NCBI RefSeq assembly: GCF_003463065.1
Contig: NZ_QSCM01000005.1
Span: forward strand, 62,001-126,000
DNA from: Blautia sp. OF03-15BH
Lineage (GTDB): Bacteria > Bacillota > Clostridia > Lachnospirales > Lachnospiraceae
Direction: 5' to 3'
Length of the DNA: 64,000 nt
Shown here: positions 23,455 to 31,515 of the stretch, in pieces
How positions within the stretch are numbered: the stretch's first letter is position 1
Layout of the letters: the number at the start of each line of letters is the position of its first letter
Program-made: the position numbers and the translations under genes
The notes under the pieces: generated by a model
What the model saw: only the letters and a program-made list of their open reading frames with translations
What the model was told of the DNA's origin: nothing
The model's database searches: none

Positions 23455-23512
23455 AAGGGGGAAAACCATCGGAGTTGCGCAAGTCCTGGTTTTCCCCCTT
23501 TCCAGGGCACGC
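23455..23512 (+). repeat. Dispersed hairpin repeat, copy 2
   Basis: AAGGGGGAAAACCA (23455-23468) pairs with TGGTTTTCCCCCTT (23487-23500); loop contains GAGTTGCGCA; followed by TCCAGGGCACGC. The same unit lies at 3443-3510. It sits 22 bases after the punA stop. Confidence 0.8.
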
Positions 23513-23535
23513 AGAAAATAGAGGGAGATTTTCAA

Positions 23536-24078
23536 ATGGACATCATAGAATTAAAAGCCCCGTCTCATGAATACGCCGCTGACATCTGGCAGTTCCGGCA
23601 GGAAATACTGGAGAAGGATGCCGGAAGCAAGGATCAGTTTGCAGGCTGCGGAGGGCTTGAAAGCTGTACATCAGCGGAGGAATGGATCGAGCGTACGAAG
23701 CTTGGTGAGAGTGAGGAAAACTGTGAGGATGGCAAGGTGCCGTCCCATATGTATCTGGCAGTTCGGAAGGAGGATAACCGGATCATTGGTCTGATTGACC
23801 TGAGACACCACATCGATCACCCGGTACTTGGAACCTGGGGCGGCCACAGCGGTTATTCTGTGCGCCCTTCCGAGAGAGGGCACGGTTATGCCAAAGAGAT
23901 GCTCCGTCAGATTCTTACCAAGGCCAAAGCACTGGGAATCCGGAAGTTCCTTATCACCTGCAAGGTCGGCAATCTGGCGAGCGAAAAGACGATTCTTGCA
24001 AATGGTGGTGTCTTTGAAGGGATTGTTGACGGAAACGGCGAAAAGATCAAGAGATTCTGGATCAGTATTGATGCGTGA
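23536..24078 (+). CDS. GNAT family N-acetyltransferase
   Basis: 180 residues with a GNAT fold: a beta-rich core IIGLIDLRHHI, the acetyl-CoA-binding loop SVRPSERGHGYAKEMLRQIL (about residues 113-132) and the late motif ENxxS-like SEKTILANGGVFEGIV. Substrate cannot be told; RimJ/RimL-like proteins and small-molecule acetylases share this pattern. It appears to be a single gene with its own ribosome site (AGGGAGA), between the nucleoside operon and the spmA remnant. Confidence 0.85.
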   Translation: MDIIELKAPSHEYAADIWQFRQEILEKDAGSKDQFAGCGGLESCTSAEEWIERTKLGESEENCEDGKVPSHMYLAVRKEDNRIIGLIDLRHHIDHPVLGTWGGHSGYSVRPSERGHGYAKEMLRQILTKAKALGIRKFLITCKVGNLASEKTILANGGVFEGIVDGNGEKIKRFWISIDA

Positions 24079-24211
24079 ACATTATCATCCTCAAGAGAAA
24101 ATGGAAGCCCAGAAAATCTAATAGTGTGTTTAGCTTTCTGTGAAACTGACATCGCTTCGCTTGCCGTATTTCTGAAATCGTTCCTTCGGTCATCAGGAGA
24201 ATAACCGATTT

Positions 24212-24343
24212 TACAACACCTCCGCATAGGATAAAAAATCCCGTGAGGAGGTGTCTTCATGAACACTTTCACCCTTCAGCTGATCCTCGTCACCATGCTT
24301 GCCTACCGCAGCCAGTATGGCAGCGTAATCCCGCCGCCATCAC
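24212..24343 (+). pseudogene. Internally deleted remnant of spmA with its leader
   Basis: The hairpin leader ACACCTCCGCATAGGATAAA...GAGGAGGTG, an ATG at 24259, and CTTCAGCTGATCC...CGCAGCCAGTATGGCAGCGT match the leader, start and 3' region of intact spmA (25126-25700) with the roughly 440 intervening bases missing. The frame ends soon after. It indicates a tandem duplication followed by decay. The rest of 24079-24486 shows no gene. Confidence 0.8.
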
Positions 24344-24486
24344 GAAAGTTTTGCAGTCATATGTATCTGTTATGATGAAAAATGGACAGTATACAGGATA
24401 ATTTACCGGATGGATGAAAAATCCGGTGTAGAATGGGAGAATGATTTTGCATAGTAAAAATGGTGAAAAGATTTATAATATCATGG

Positions 24487-24515
24487 TTGACATAATAACC
24501 GGATTGATCTATTCT
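24487..24515 (+). promoter_or_regulatory. Promoter of the Uma2 gene
   Basis: TTGACA (24487-24492), 17 bases, TATTCT (24510-24515); 52 bases before the start codon. Confidence 0.65.
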
Positions 24516-24567
24516 AGCTATAGAGAATACCCCACTTTGATATTCAGCCAGGAAAGGATGTGTTATT

Positions 24568-25107
24568 ATGCCATTGCCGCAGCGTGAAGATTATACAGTA
24601 GAGGATATTTATGCCTTACCGGAAGGCACCCGGGCAGAACTGATCGACGGGCAGATTTACTATATGGCTCCACCAAGCAGAAGACATCAGAACCTTCTTT
24701 TTTCCATCAGCCGTGTGATCGCGGATTATATTGATCAAAAAGGCGGTTCCTGTGAAGTTGATATCGCTCCGTTTGCTGTATTTCTGAATGAGAATGATAA
24801 GAATTATGTGGAGCCGGATATAGCTGTGATCTGCGATACAAGTAAACTCAATGACAGAGGCTGCAGTGGAGCTCCGGACTGGATTATCGAAATTGTCTCA
24901 CCGGCCAGCAGGAAAATGGACTATTTCACGAAGTTGTTTAAATACCGTACTGCAGGTGTTCGTGAATACTGGATTGTGGACCCGGTTAAGAATTTAATCT
25001 TGATTTACAATTTTGATACCAGTGATTCTGAACAATACACCTTTACCGATACAATCAAAGCGGGAATCTACGAGGATCTGTATATTGATTTCAGCAGGAT
25101 CAAATGA
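24568..25107 (+). CDS. Uma2 family putative endonuclease
   Basis: 179 residues of the Uma2 (DUF820) family with a PD-(D/E)xK nuclease-like core: ELIDGQIYYMAPPS at the N-terminus, VEPDIAVIC near residue 90, EIVSPASRKMDYFTK and YREYWIVDP-like GVREYWIVDP. Members are common in cyanobacteria and Clostridia; cellular role is not known. It sits between a deleted spmA copy and intact spmA, and its stop overlaps the leader of the latter, suggesting it arrived with, or by, the duplication. Confidence 0.88.
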   Translation: MPLPQREDYTVEDIYALPEGTRAELIDGQIYYMAPPSRRHQNLLFSISRVIADYIDQKGGSCEVDIAPFAVFLNENDKNYVEPDIAVICDTSKLNDRGCSGAPDWIIEIVSPASRKMDYFTKLFKYRTAGVREYWIVDPVKNLILIYNFDTSDSEQYTFTDTIKAGIYEDLYIDFSRIK

Positions 25108-25127
25108 GTGAAAACCATATTTTATCA

Positions 25128-25170
25128 AACCTCCGCATAGGATATAAAAAATCCCATGCGGAGGTTTTTT
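25128..25170 (+). promoter_or_regulatory. Hairpin that combines a terminator-like stem with the spmA ribosome site
   Basis: AACCTCCGCAT (25128-25138) pairs with ATGCGGAGGTT (25156-25166), followed by TTTT. The GGAGG in the 3' arm is the only ribosome site for ATG 25173. Folding would both resemble an intrinsic terminator and mask translation. A related leader is retained in the remnant at 24212. Confidence 0.7.
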
Positions 25171-25172
25171 CT

Positions 25173-25778
25173 ATGAATCTTCTCTGGGGCGGTATGCTGC
25201 TAGTTGGAATTTTATACGGGGCGTTTAACGGGCGGATGCAGGAAATCACAGATGCTGTTTTAAGTGCCTCCCGGGAGGCAGTGACACTCTGTATGACAAT
25301 GACGGGAATCCTTGCCTTCTGGCAGGGACTGATGGAAGTTGCGAAGGACGCAGGGCTTACAGAACAGCTCTGCCGGAAGATCCGGCCTCTGATCCGTTTT
25401 CTTTTTCCAAAGATCCCGGCGGACCATCCGGCTTATGAGTCGATCTCCATGAATTTTATCGCTAATTTCCTTGGCCTTGGCATGGCAGCCACCCCGGCAG
25501 GCCTAAAAGCCATGAAGGATCTGGAAAGTCTGGAAGAAAAGCGGCGGAGCGGCAGACTTCCGGACAGTAAACCGGTGCCGCCCGGGACCGCCAGCCGGGA
25601 AATGTGTACCTTCCTGATCATGAATATTTCCTCTCTTCAGCTGATCCCTGTCACCATGATCGCTTACCGCAGCCAGTATGGCAGCGTGAACCCCGCCGCC
25701 ATTACATTCCCGGCCATTCTGGCAACGGCAGTGAGTACTGGGGTGGCGGTGATCTTCTGCAGGGTGATGGGAAAATGA
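25173..25778 (+). CDS. spmA: Spore maturation protein A
   Basis: 201 residues, a nucleoside-recognition-domain membrane protein: LWGGMLLVGILYGAFNGRMQ at the start, NFIANFLGLGMAATPAGLKA in the middle and NISSLQLIPVTMIAYRSQYG near the end. SpmA/SpmB are needed for spore core dehydration. The frame is open from 25104, but the ATG at 25173 right behind the hairpin-embedded GGAGG fits family N-termini. The usual partner spmB is not found downstream; only an unrecognised frame overlaps its stop. Evidence of spore-forming ancestry. Confidence 0.85.
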   Translation: MNLLWGGMLLVGILYGAFNGRMQEITDAVLSASREAVTLCMTMTGILAFWQGLMEVAKDAGLTEQLCRKIRPLIRFLFPKIPADHPAYESISMNFIANFLGLGMAATPAGLKAMKDLESLEEKRRSGRLPDSKPVPPGTASREMCTFLIMNISSLQLIPVTMIAYRSQYGSVNPAAITFPAILATAVSTGVAVIFCRVMGK

Positions 25779-25925
25779 GAAAACAAGAAAACAAAGTAAG
25801 TCCCCACTTACATCAGCAATTACAGCACAACCTTTCAGGAATTACCACTTTTCGCCGGGAAACTTCAATGATAGACGCATCTACTTTATATACGTCCTGT
25901 ATCAGCTGCTTTGTTAATATCTGGA

Positions 25926-26666
25926 ATGTATATTACTGTCATAAACGGAACAGAAAAACACGGAGTAACCTACCGATTAAAAGAAATGTTTTTAGCAGAG
26001 TTTAGGGATAAAGCAATTATTACGGAATATTATCTTCCGAAGGATTGCCCCAATTTCTGCACCGGCTGTATAAGTTGTACGCTGAAAGGCGAGAATACCT
26101 GCAAAGACGCAGAATATATAGGAAAAGTGGATAGATCGCTTTTAGAAGCGGATTTGATTATTATGACTTCTCCTGCCTATGTGTATCACGCTACGGGTGC
26201 AATGAAAGCATTTCTCGACCATTTCGCATACCGTTGGATGCCGCACCGCCCTGCAACGGAGATGTTTGGAAAACGGGCAGTGATTATCACGCAATGCTTG
26301 GGTGCGGGAGCAAAATCTGCTGCAAAGGATATTAAGCAAAGTTTATCCTGGTGGGGAATATCTGACATTGGAATATTTACCGGCGCATTGATGGGAAATG
26401 TTTTTTGGGATAAACTTTCTGTAAAAAAGCAGGAAGAGCTTACGGGAAAGATGAAAAAGTTATCTCGAAAATATGTACATATGGATTACACGAAACCTGC
26501 CCGTACAAATTTGACCACAAAAATCAAGTTTTTCGTTTGCCGTTTGATGCAGCAGTCATTACATAAAAACGATCCGGAATACCTTGACGGGAAATATTGG
26601 GCGGAGCAAGGCTGGCTCGATAAAACCAGACCATGGAAATGTTCTGTATTGTCCGTTGCTTTATAA
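25926..26666 (+). CDS. NAD(P)H-dependent FMN reductase-like flavoprotein
   Basis: 246 residues. Flavodoxin-like start (MYITVINGTEKHG), a Cys cluster CPNFCTGCISC near residue 42 and the flavin-loop SPAYVYHATGAMKAFLDH near 80. Such proteins reduce FMN or quinone-like compounds; some bind an Fe-S cluster through the Cys residues. ATG 25926 has no ribosome site, and the sequence between spmA and this gene (25779-25925) holds no recognisable gene, so the 5' region may have been rearranged. From here to 37 kb the DNA is AT-richer than the neighbouring loci. Confidence 0.82.
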   Translation: MYITVINGTEKHGVTYRLKEMFLAEFRDKAIITEYYLPKDCPNFCTGCISCTLKGENTCKDAEYIGKVDRSLLEADLIIMTSPAYVYHATGAMKAFLDHFAYRWMPHRPATEMFGKRAVIITQCLGAGAKSAAKDIKQSLSWWGISDIGIFTGALMGNVFWDKLSVKKQEELTGKMKKLSRKYVHMDYTKPARTNLTTKIKFFVCRLMQQSLHKNDPEYLDGKYWAEQGWLDKTRPWKCSVLSVAL

Positions 26667-26715
26667 CAAACTTTTGCGTATACTGGAGAAAAAGAAAAGA
26701 TATAAATAAAATGCA

Positions 26716-26744
26716 TTGACGAACGTTAAAACGTACGTTATAAT
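26716..26744 (+). promoter_or_regulatory. Promoter and operator of yefM-yoeB
   Basis: TTGACG (26716-26721), 17 bases, TATAAT (26739-26744). The spacer is palindromic (AACGTTaaAACGTACGTT), a likely binding site for the autorepressing antitoxin complex. Confidence 0.75.
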
Positions 26745-26765
26745 AAAGGAAAAAGAGGTGATATT

Positions 26766-27017
26766 ATGACAGCAATTACAGCAACAAAAGCTAGAGAGAA
26801 TATTTATCAGCTGATACAGGACGTAAATGCAAGCAGCACTCCGGTAACCATTACTAATACGAGAGGAAAAAATGCAGTTCTGATTGGTGAGGAAGACTGG
26901 AAAGCGATTGAAGAAACGCTGTATCTGATGTCTATTCCTGGTATGGCAGAATCTATCATTGAGGGAGGAAATAGGAATATTTCTGAATGTCTTGATGAGT
27001 CAGAGGTGGAATGGTAA
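26766..27017 (+). CDS. yefM: YefM/Phd family antitoxin
   Basis: 83 residues: ATKARENIYQLIQDV and TNTRGKNAVLIGEEDW are the DNA-binding N-terminus of YefM, and the acidic C-terminus (GGNRNISECLDESEVEW) is the toxin-wrapping part. Binds and neutralises the YoeB RNase encoded by the overlapping next gene and represses their common promoter. Ribosome site AAGAGGTG. Confidence 0.93.
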   Translation: MTAITATKARENIYQLIQDVNASSTPVTITNTRGKNAVLIGEEDWKAIEETLYLMSIPGMAESIIEGGNRNISECLDESEVEW

Positions 27018-27307
27018 TGTACAGGATTATCTATACCAAACAGGCTGCTAAAGACATAAAGAACTTGAAATCCTGTGGGCTGGACAAAAAAGCCAGAGAA
27101 TTGATTGAGATTATGAAAAAAGATCCGTTTCAGAATCCTCCGGCATATGAAAAACTGGTGGGAAACTTACAGGGATACTGTTCCAGAAGAATTAATATTC
27201 AGCATAGGATTGCATTTCAGGTTATAGAAGAACCAAACACGCATGAAGAAATTGATTATGAAGGATATGTAAAGATAATCCGTATGTGGACACATTATGA
27301 AAGGTGA
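27017..27307 (+). CDS. yoeB: YoeB/Txe family toxin (ribosome-dependent mRNA interferase)
   Basis: 96 residues from ATG 27017, which overlaps the antitoxin stop (TAATG) and lies behind GAGGTGG; ATG 27011 is possible. RelE-like fold with QAAKDIKNLKSCGLD, NPPAYEKLVGNLQGYCSRRI, INIQHRIAFQV and the C-terminal catalytic-type MWTHYER. YoeB cleaves mRNA at the ribosome A site. With yefM it forms a complete type II toxin-antitoxin pair at the edge of the AT-rich carbohydrate locus. Confidence 0.93.
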   Translation: MYRIIYTKQAAKDIKNLKSCGLDKKARELIEIMKKDPFQNPPAYEKLVGNLQGYCSRRINIQHRIAFQVIEEPNTHEEIDYEGYVKIIRMWTHYER

Positions 27308-27328
27308 CGCCTGATAACAAATTAATAA

Positions 27329-27379
27329 AAGCCTGGGAACCCGGTGTTTTAATATGCTGGTTTCCGGGCTTATTTTTTG
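27329..27379 (+). terminator. Intrinsic terminator behind yoeB
   Basis: AAGCCtGGgAACCcgg (27329 on) pairs with the strand ending ccGGGCTT (27364-27371), followed by ATTTTTT. Confidence 0.8.
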
Positions 27380-27402
27380 TTTCATGACATAGCTGCGATA
27401 TA

Positions 27403-27464
27403 TTTTTATCCACGCCAACAGGTTTCTTTTGTGCGTTTACCCAAAAGGGAAATATCGTTACACT
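27403..27464 (+). promoter_or_regulatory. Shared promoter element, copy A (upstream of Gfo/Idh/MocA gene)
   Basis: TTTTTATCCA (27403-27412), GTTTcTTTTGTG (27421-27432), then a -10-like TACACT at 27459-27464 exactly 46 bases after the first block. The same blocks and spacing occur at 33362-33423. No good -35 is present, as expected for an activator-dependent promoter; the YesN regulator encoded between the two copies is the likely activator. Confidence 0.7.
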
Positions 27465-27507
27465 AATATCAAACATATGCAGGTATGCAAGAAGTGGAGG
27501 TTTGAAT

Positions 27508-28539
27508 ATGAGTGTAAAGAAGAAAATGATTCAAGTCGGATGCGGCGGATTTGGGGCATATTGGCTGGAAGTAATTATGCCCAGGGTAAATCCCTTTGCA
27601 GAAGTAGTTGCAGCAGTAGATGTCAATGAAGCAGCACTGAAAAATGCGGAAAAATTTGTTGGCCTTAAACCGGAAAAGTGCTACACAGATCTTCAAAAAG
27701 CTTTAATGGAAAATGAAGCGGATTTTGTGAATGTAGTTGTGCCTCCGGAATTCCACGAGAATGTGATTGACGCAGCGATTGCTGCGGGAGTGGATGTCAT
27801 CTGTGAGAAGCCGTTGGGAGATTCTATAGAATCCAGTATACGAATTTGCCGGAAGATAAAAGCTGCAGGAAGAAAATTGGCAGTAACCATGAGCCATCGC
27901 TTTGAGGTGGAAAAACAAACAGTTGAGGCTATGGTGAAATCCGGAGATTACGGAAAATTAAATTATGTTGTCAGCAGACTGACTATGAAGAGAACGCCTC
28001 ATTACGAATCCAGCCCGGAAACACTGATATCCAGCGCGCTGATTCACAATCTTGATACCATCCGGGGAATTTGCGGCTGCAATGCCAAATCAGTTTATGC
28101 AAACTGTTGGGTTGGTGCACCGGAACTCTCTTCCGGTGTAAGCGGCTTGGCAATTGTGGAAATGGAAAACGGTACCCGTGCTGTGTTTGAGGAATCCTTT
28201 GTGAATGGTTCCGGAATGGATGGATGGAGCGATGAGTACCTTCGGGCAGAATGTACCAATGCAACGATTGTGGCAGATCATCGAAAAGTTACTGTAAGAA
28301 GCGATATGGGATATCCTTATCCCAAGAGTGCGGAAATCCCTCTTTTAGAACAGGAATATTGGGATCACGCATTAATTATCCATGATTTTGTACGCTGGCT
28401 GGACGGAGGCGATCCGCCGACAACCATGTATGAAGAAAATCTTCAGTGCTGTGCGCTTACATATGCGGCAATTGAAAGCGTAAGAACCGGACAGGTAATT
28501 GATGTTCAGGAATACTTAAAACAGCATATGGAAAAATAG
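27508..28539 (+). CDS. Gfo/Idh/MocA family oxidoreductase
   Basis: 343 residues. The N-terminal Rossmann fold has CGGFGAYWLE (nucleotide loop), the active-site EKPL motif (CEKPLGDS near residue 95) and a C-terminal alpha/beta domain. Such enzymes oxidise or reduce sugars, inositols or sugar derivatives with NAD(P). ATG 27508 lies 7 bases from GGAGG; TTG 27502 is less likely. Promoter element A lies just upstream and the MFS gene just downstream, so it is part of the YesN-type regulon. Confidence 0.9.
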   Translation: MSVKKKMIQVGCGGFGAYWLEVIMPRVNPFAEVVAAVDVNEAALKNAEKFVGLKPEKCYTDLQKALMENEADFVNVVVPPEFHENVIDAAIAAGVDVICEKPLGDSIESSIRICRKIKAAGRKLAVTMSHRFEVEKQTVEAMVKSGDYGKLNYVVSRLTMKRTPHYESSPETLISSALIHNLDTIRGICGCNAKSVYANCWVGAPELSSGVSGLAIVEMENGTRAVFEESFVNGSGMDGWSDEYLRAECTNATIVADHRKVTVRSDMGYPYPKSAEIPLLEQEYWDHALIIHDFVRWLDGGDPPTTMYEENLQCCALTYAAIESVRTGQVIDVQEYLKQHMEK

Positions 28540-28577
28540 TCCCGGGTAAAGAGAAAATAGGATAGGCAGGTTTTTAT

Positions 28578-29786
28578 ATGGAATATAAAAGAAGATTTAT
28601 ATTTACGGCATATGCATTCTCATTTATGATTGCCTTTGCAGTAACCGGAACAATGTTCAGCACGGCGCTGCCGCGTATTATTGAGGACTACCATCTTTCC
28701 CTGGCCCAGGCGGGACTCTTCTCTGTATTTACAAGCATGGGAAATATTGGGGCGATGATTTTGACCGGATTACTGGGAGACAGATATCGGAAAAGCATAT
28801 TAATGGGCGCTATGTTTATTGGAATCAGTATCTCGTTAGCCCTGATCGGCTCGATGCCGCCTTTTGCAGCATTGCTGTGCTTTTTAGTAATATTGGGAAT
28901 ATTCACCAGTTCTCTGAATTTAATTGTTACCGCATATGTTTCGGATCTTTATGGAGAACATAGGGCTAAATATATTAATCTGGTACATATGTTTTTCGGA
29001 ATCGGTTCCCTGTTAGGACCGCTTTATCCGATGGCCCTGGAAAAGCTGGGCTTCCATTGGAGGTATTCATATCTGTTTCTGGCAGCTGTGGTATTGCTCG
29101 CAGGACTTTCCTATTTTCTCATTATGGCGAAAATAAAAGAGCCGGCCTTAGCCATAGAAGCTGATAGAAAAGATATACCAAAAGAAAATCAACCTTCCCA
29201 AAAGCTGTCTTCGCTATTGCGAAACAAGGGAATGCTTGCATTATGCATCATGAGCTTTCTGTATATGGGAGGTCATCAAAATACTTTCAGCACCTGGTTC
29301 CAAACCTTTCTTCAAACAGAAAATCCAGCAAGATACACGGCAGAATTTACATCTGTCTGTATGACCATCTATTGGATCGGAATGGTAATCAGCCGAACCA
29401 TCAGTGCATCGGTTTCGGAAAAAATTTCTCCCAGAAGCTTTATACTTTTTGGAAGCCTGGGAGGCGTGGGAATTTTGACAATGGGCATGCTGTTTCAAAC
29501 TCCCATTATATGGGTTGGAACAGTATTTATACTTGGTTTGTGTACAGGTGCGATTTATCCGCTGACATTTGCAATTTCCTGCGCATGGTTTCCGCATGCT
29601 TCCGCAAAGGTATCCAGTGTGGTAGGTATTTTTACCTCGGTAGGCGGTATGGTATGCGGATGGCTGGTAGGAAGAATTGCAAATGCAATCTCTTTTTATC
29701 TTGCCATGTTTATTCCGTGGATTTCTTTAGCAGTTGTTTTTCTGATCGTATGGCGCTGTTTTCCAAAAGAAACTGTCGGAAAATAA
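28578..29786 (+). CDS. MFS transporter
   Basis: 402 residues with 12 predicted membrane helices and the MFS loop GLLGDRYRKSILMG (motif A) near residue 75. Sugar or organic-solute symporter/exporter; the substrate is probably related to that of the preceding oxidoreductase, with which it forms an operon (38-base gap). It converges on the yesN-like gene, sharing a bidirectional terminator. Confidence 0.88.
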   Translation: MEYKRRFIFTAYAFSFMIAFAVTGTMFSTALPRIIEDYHLSLAQAGLFSVFTSMGNIGAMILTGLLGDRYRKSILMGAMFIGISISLALIGSMPPFAALLCFLVILGIFTSSLNLIVTAYVSDLYGEHRAKYINLVHMFFGIGSLLGPLYPMALEKLGFHWRYSYLFLAAVVLLAGLSYFLIMAKIKEPALAIEADRKDIPKENQPSQKLSSLLRNKGMLALCIMSFLYMGGHQNTFSTWFQTFLQTENPARYTAEFTSVCMTIYWIGMVISRTISASVSEKISPRSFILFGSLGGVGILTMGMLFQTPIIWVGTVFILGLCTGAIYPLTFAISCAWFPHASAKVSSVVGIFTSVGGMVCGWLVGRIANAISFYLAMFIPWISLAVVFLIVWRCFPKETVGK

Positions 29787-29801
29787 TCACTTCATGAGAA
29801 T

Positions 29802-29830
29802 GGGGGCTGTGAAAACAGCCCCCAAATATG
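29802..29830 (+). terminator. Bidirectional terminator between MFS and response-regulator genes
   Basis: GGGGGCTGT (29802-29810), loop GAAA, ACAGCCCCC (29815-29823). On the minus strand it lies right after the regulator gene. Confidence 0.8.
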
Positions 29831-29831
29831 T

Positions 29832-31388
29832 TTATATTTTTAAAGAAACATGAACCATGCTGCGATATTCTGAAGGAGACATGCCGGAAACCTTCTTAAA
29901 CGCGCGGCTGAAATAGTGCGGATCATGGTAACCGACACTTTCGCCAATTGTAGTAAAATCCCAATCAGGATGTTGGAGAATAAACTCTTTCGCCTTTTCT
30001 ATGCGAAGGTTAATCAAAAACTGGATGGGAGTAATCTGCTTTTCTTTTTTAAAAATCCGGTTCAGATACACTGAGTGGAATCCCATAATAGATGCAATTG
30101 TCTCTAAAGAGATATCTTCGGTATAATGGAGCCGGATATATTGCTCTACATCCTCTGCGGTTTTTCGGCCATAATCTTTTTCAAGAGCCTGCTTATTCAA
30201 AAAGTGCAAAGCTGCTTCCCATATTTCCGGAAAAAGCTCTTCCGGTGTACGGCATGTAGAGAAAAACGCCAATGTATGATACTGTACCAAATAAAGCTCA
30301 TTTTCGTCCGTTATGGAGGTAGCAGAAGCCAAAAGCCGGAAAAGCTGCCGCAATCCGTTCTCAAAAACCATCTGGGGATATCTGCAGTCAATCCAATTCT
30401 GTAAAGTATTTTCAAGCTGCTTTTTTACCTCATCTGTACGGCCGGAAGAAATAAGGCTTTTGAGAAGCTGGCTTTGATTGGAGGTCAGGATTGCGGGATG
30501 AGAATCTTTGGTTTCTTCACTTTTTAAAGGGAGAATCTGGCTAATTCCCGGGATTAAAGCTCGTCCCACAGACTCCTGAAGAGCAAGGACGCCCTCATGC
30601 AACTTGTAAAGTGGAAGTGCATCCGGAAGCATACATAGGTTGACAGGATATCCTCCGGAAAAAGGTTTCAGCTCATCCAGCAAAACAGGCAGACCTGATT
30701 CTACAGCAGCCATTTCCTCCGCGTAACAAACCAAATATTTATGGTTTACATTCCATCCGTCACAGAACCACCAGTTTTTTAGAGCAATTCCGCTTTTTTC
30801 CAGAATGCGTTGAAAGTCAATCTTTTTCCAGATATTTTGAAAAACTCTGGAATGGAGAATCTGAGAGGAGTTGTTCATCAAATGTCCAATTGCAATGAGG
30901 GTAATACAATAGTTCTGCGGATGAGAAAGAACAGAGGAAATCGTCAGATCCAGGCGGTTTTCAATGGCCTTGGAAATAGCCTCCCGTTCTTGCAGCCTTA
31001 CGGCTTCTTCTAATTCGTCGGCCAATTTGTGCAAAAGCTTTAAGAGATCTTCATCAAGTACCGGCTTTAGGAGATAATCCACAGCCTCGTATCGCATCGC
31101 CTCTCTTACATAATCAAAATCCCGAAAACCACTGATAATGACAGCTTTCACATCAGGACATGAGCTTTTGACTTGGGCTAAAAGCTCCAATCCGTTCATA
31201 ACAGGCATCTGCACATCGGAAAATAATGCATGGGGATGAAGCTCTTCCACAAGTGCGAGAGCATCCATTCCATTGCGTGCAGAACCAACAACTTCAAAGC
31301 GTGAATCCAGGCATTGTATTTTCCTTTCCAGGAATTGTAAAATACGAGGCTCATCCTCTGCAAGGACAACGCGAAAATTACTTGACAT
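29832..31388 (-). CDS. YesN-type response regulator with AraC DNA-binding domain
   Basis: 518 residues. Receiver domain at residues 1-120 with phosphoacceptor Asp58 (LFSDVQMPVMNG) and KPV near 106; a long central region; a C-terminal AraC pair of helix-turn-helices (SLETIASIMGFHSVYLNRIF; GESVGYHDPHYFSRAFKK). The ATG at 31388 has GGGGGAT 8 bases upstream and is preferred to two in-frame ATGs just before it. Divergent from the histidine kinase gene at 31516 (gap 127 bases). Predicted to activate both copies of the shared promoter element. Confidence 0.9.
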   Translation of the reverse strand: MSSNFRVVLAEDEPRILQFLERKIQCLDSRFEVVGSARNGMDALALVEELHPHALFSDVQMPVMNGLELLAQVKSSCPDVKAVIISGFRDFDYVREAMRYEAVDYLLKPVLDEDLLKLLHKLADELEEAVRLQEREAISKAIENRLDLTISSVLSHPQNYCITLIAIGHLMNNSSQILHSRVFQNIWKKIDFQRILEKSGIALKNWWFCDGWNVNHKYLVCYAEEMAAVESGLPVLLDELKPFSGGYPVNLCMLPDALPLYKLHEGVLALQESVGRALIPGISQILPLKSEETKDSHPAILTSNQSQLLKSLISSGRTDEVKKQLENTLQNWIDCRYPQMVFENGLRQLFRLLASATSITDENELYLVQYHTLAFFSTCRTPEELFPEIWEAALHFLNKQALEKDYGRKTAEDVEQYIRLHYTEDISLETIASIMGFHSVYLNRIFKKEKQITPIQFLINLRIEKAKEFILQHPDWDFTTIGESVGYHDPHYFSRAFKKVSGMSPSEYRSMVHVSLKI

Positions 31389-31515
31389 AACCATATCCCC
31401 CATAAATTTATGTGAAAATTATATCACATAATGTCAAAATATACAAATATATTTCTGATTTGTGTTGATTTTTTGGGGAAAATAGTAGATACTGAAATCA
31501 GGAAGGAGAATAATT

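Noticed and set aside
25775..26005. Open frame starting at the spmA stop (MRKQENK...), possible spmB
   Set aside because: Shows no SpmB features, is Cys/Arg/Asn-rich like a chance frame and overlaps the flavoprotein gene.
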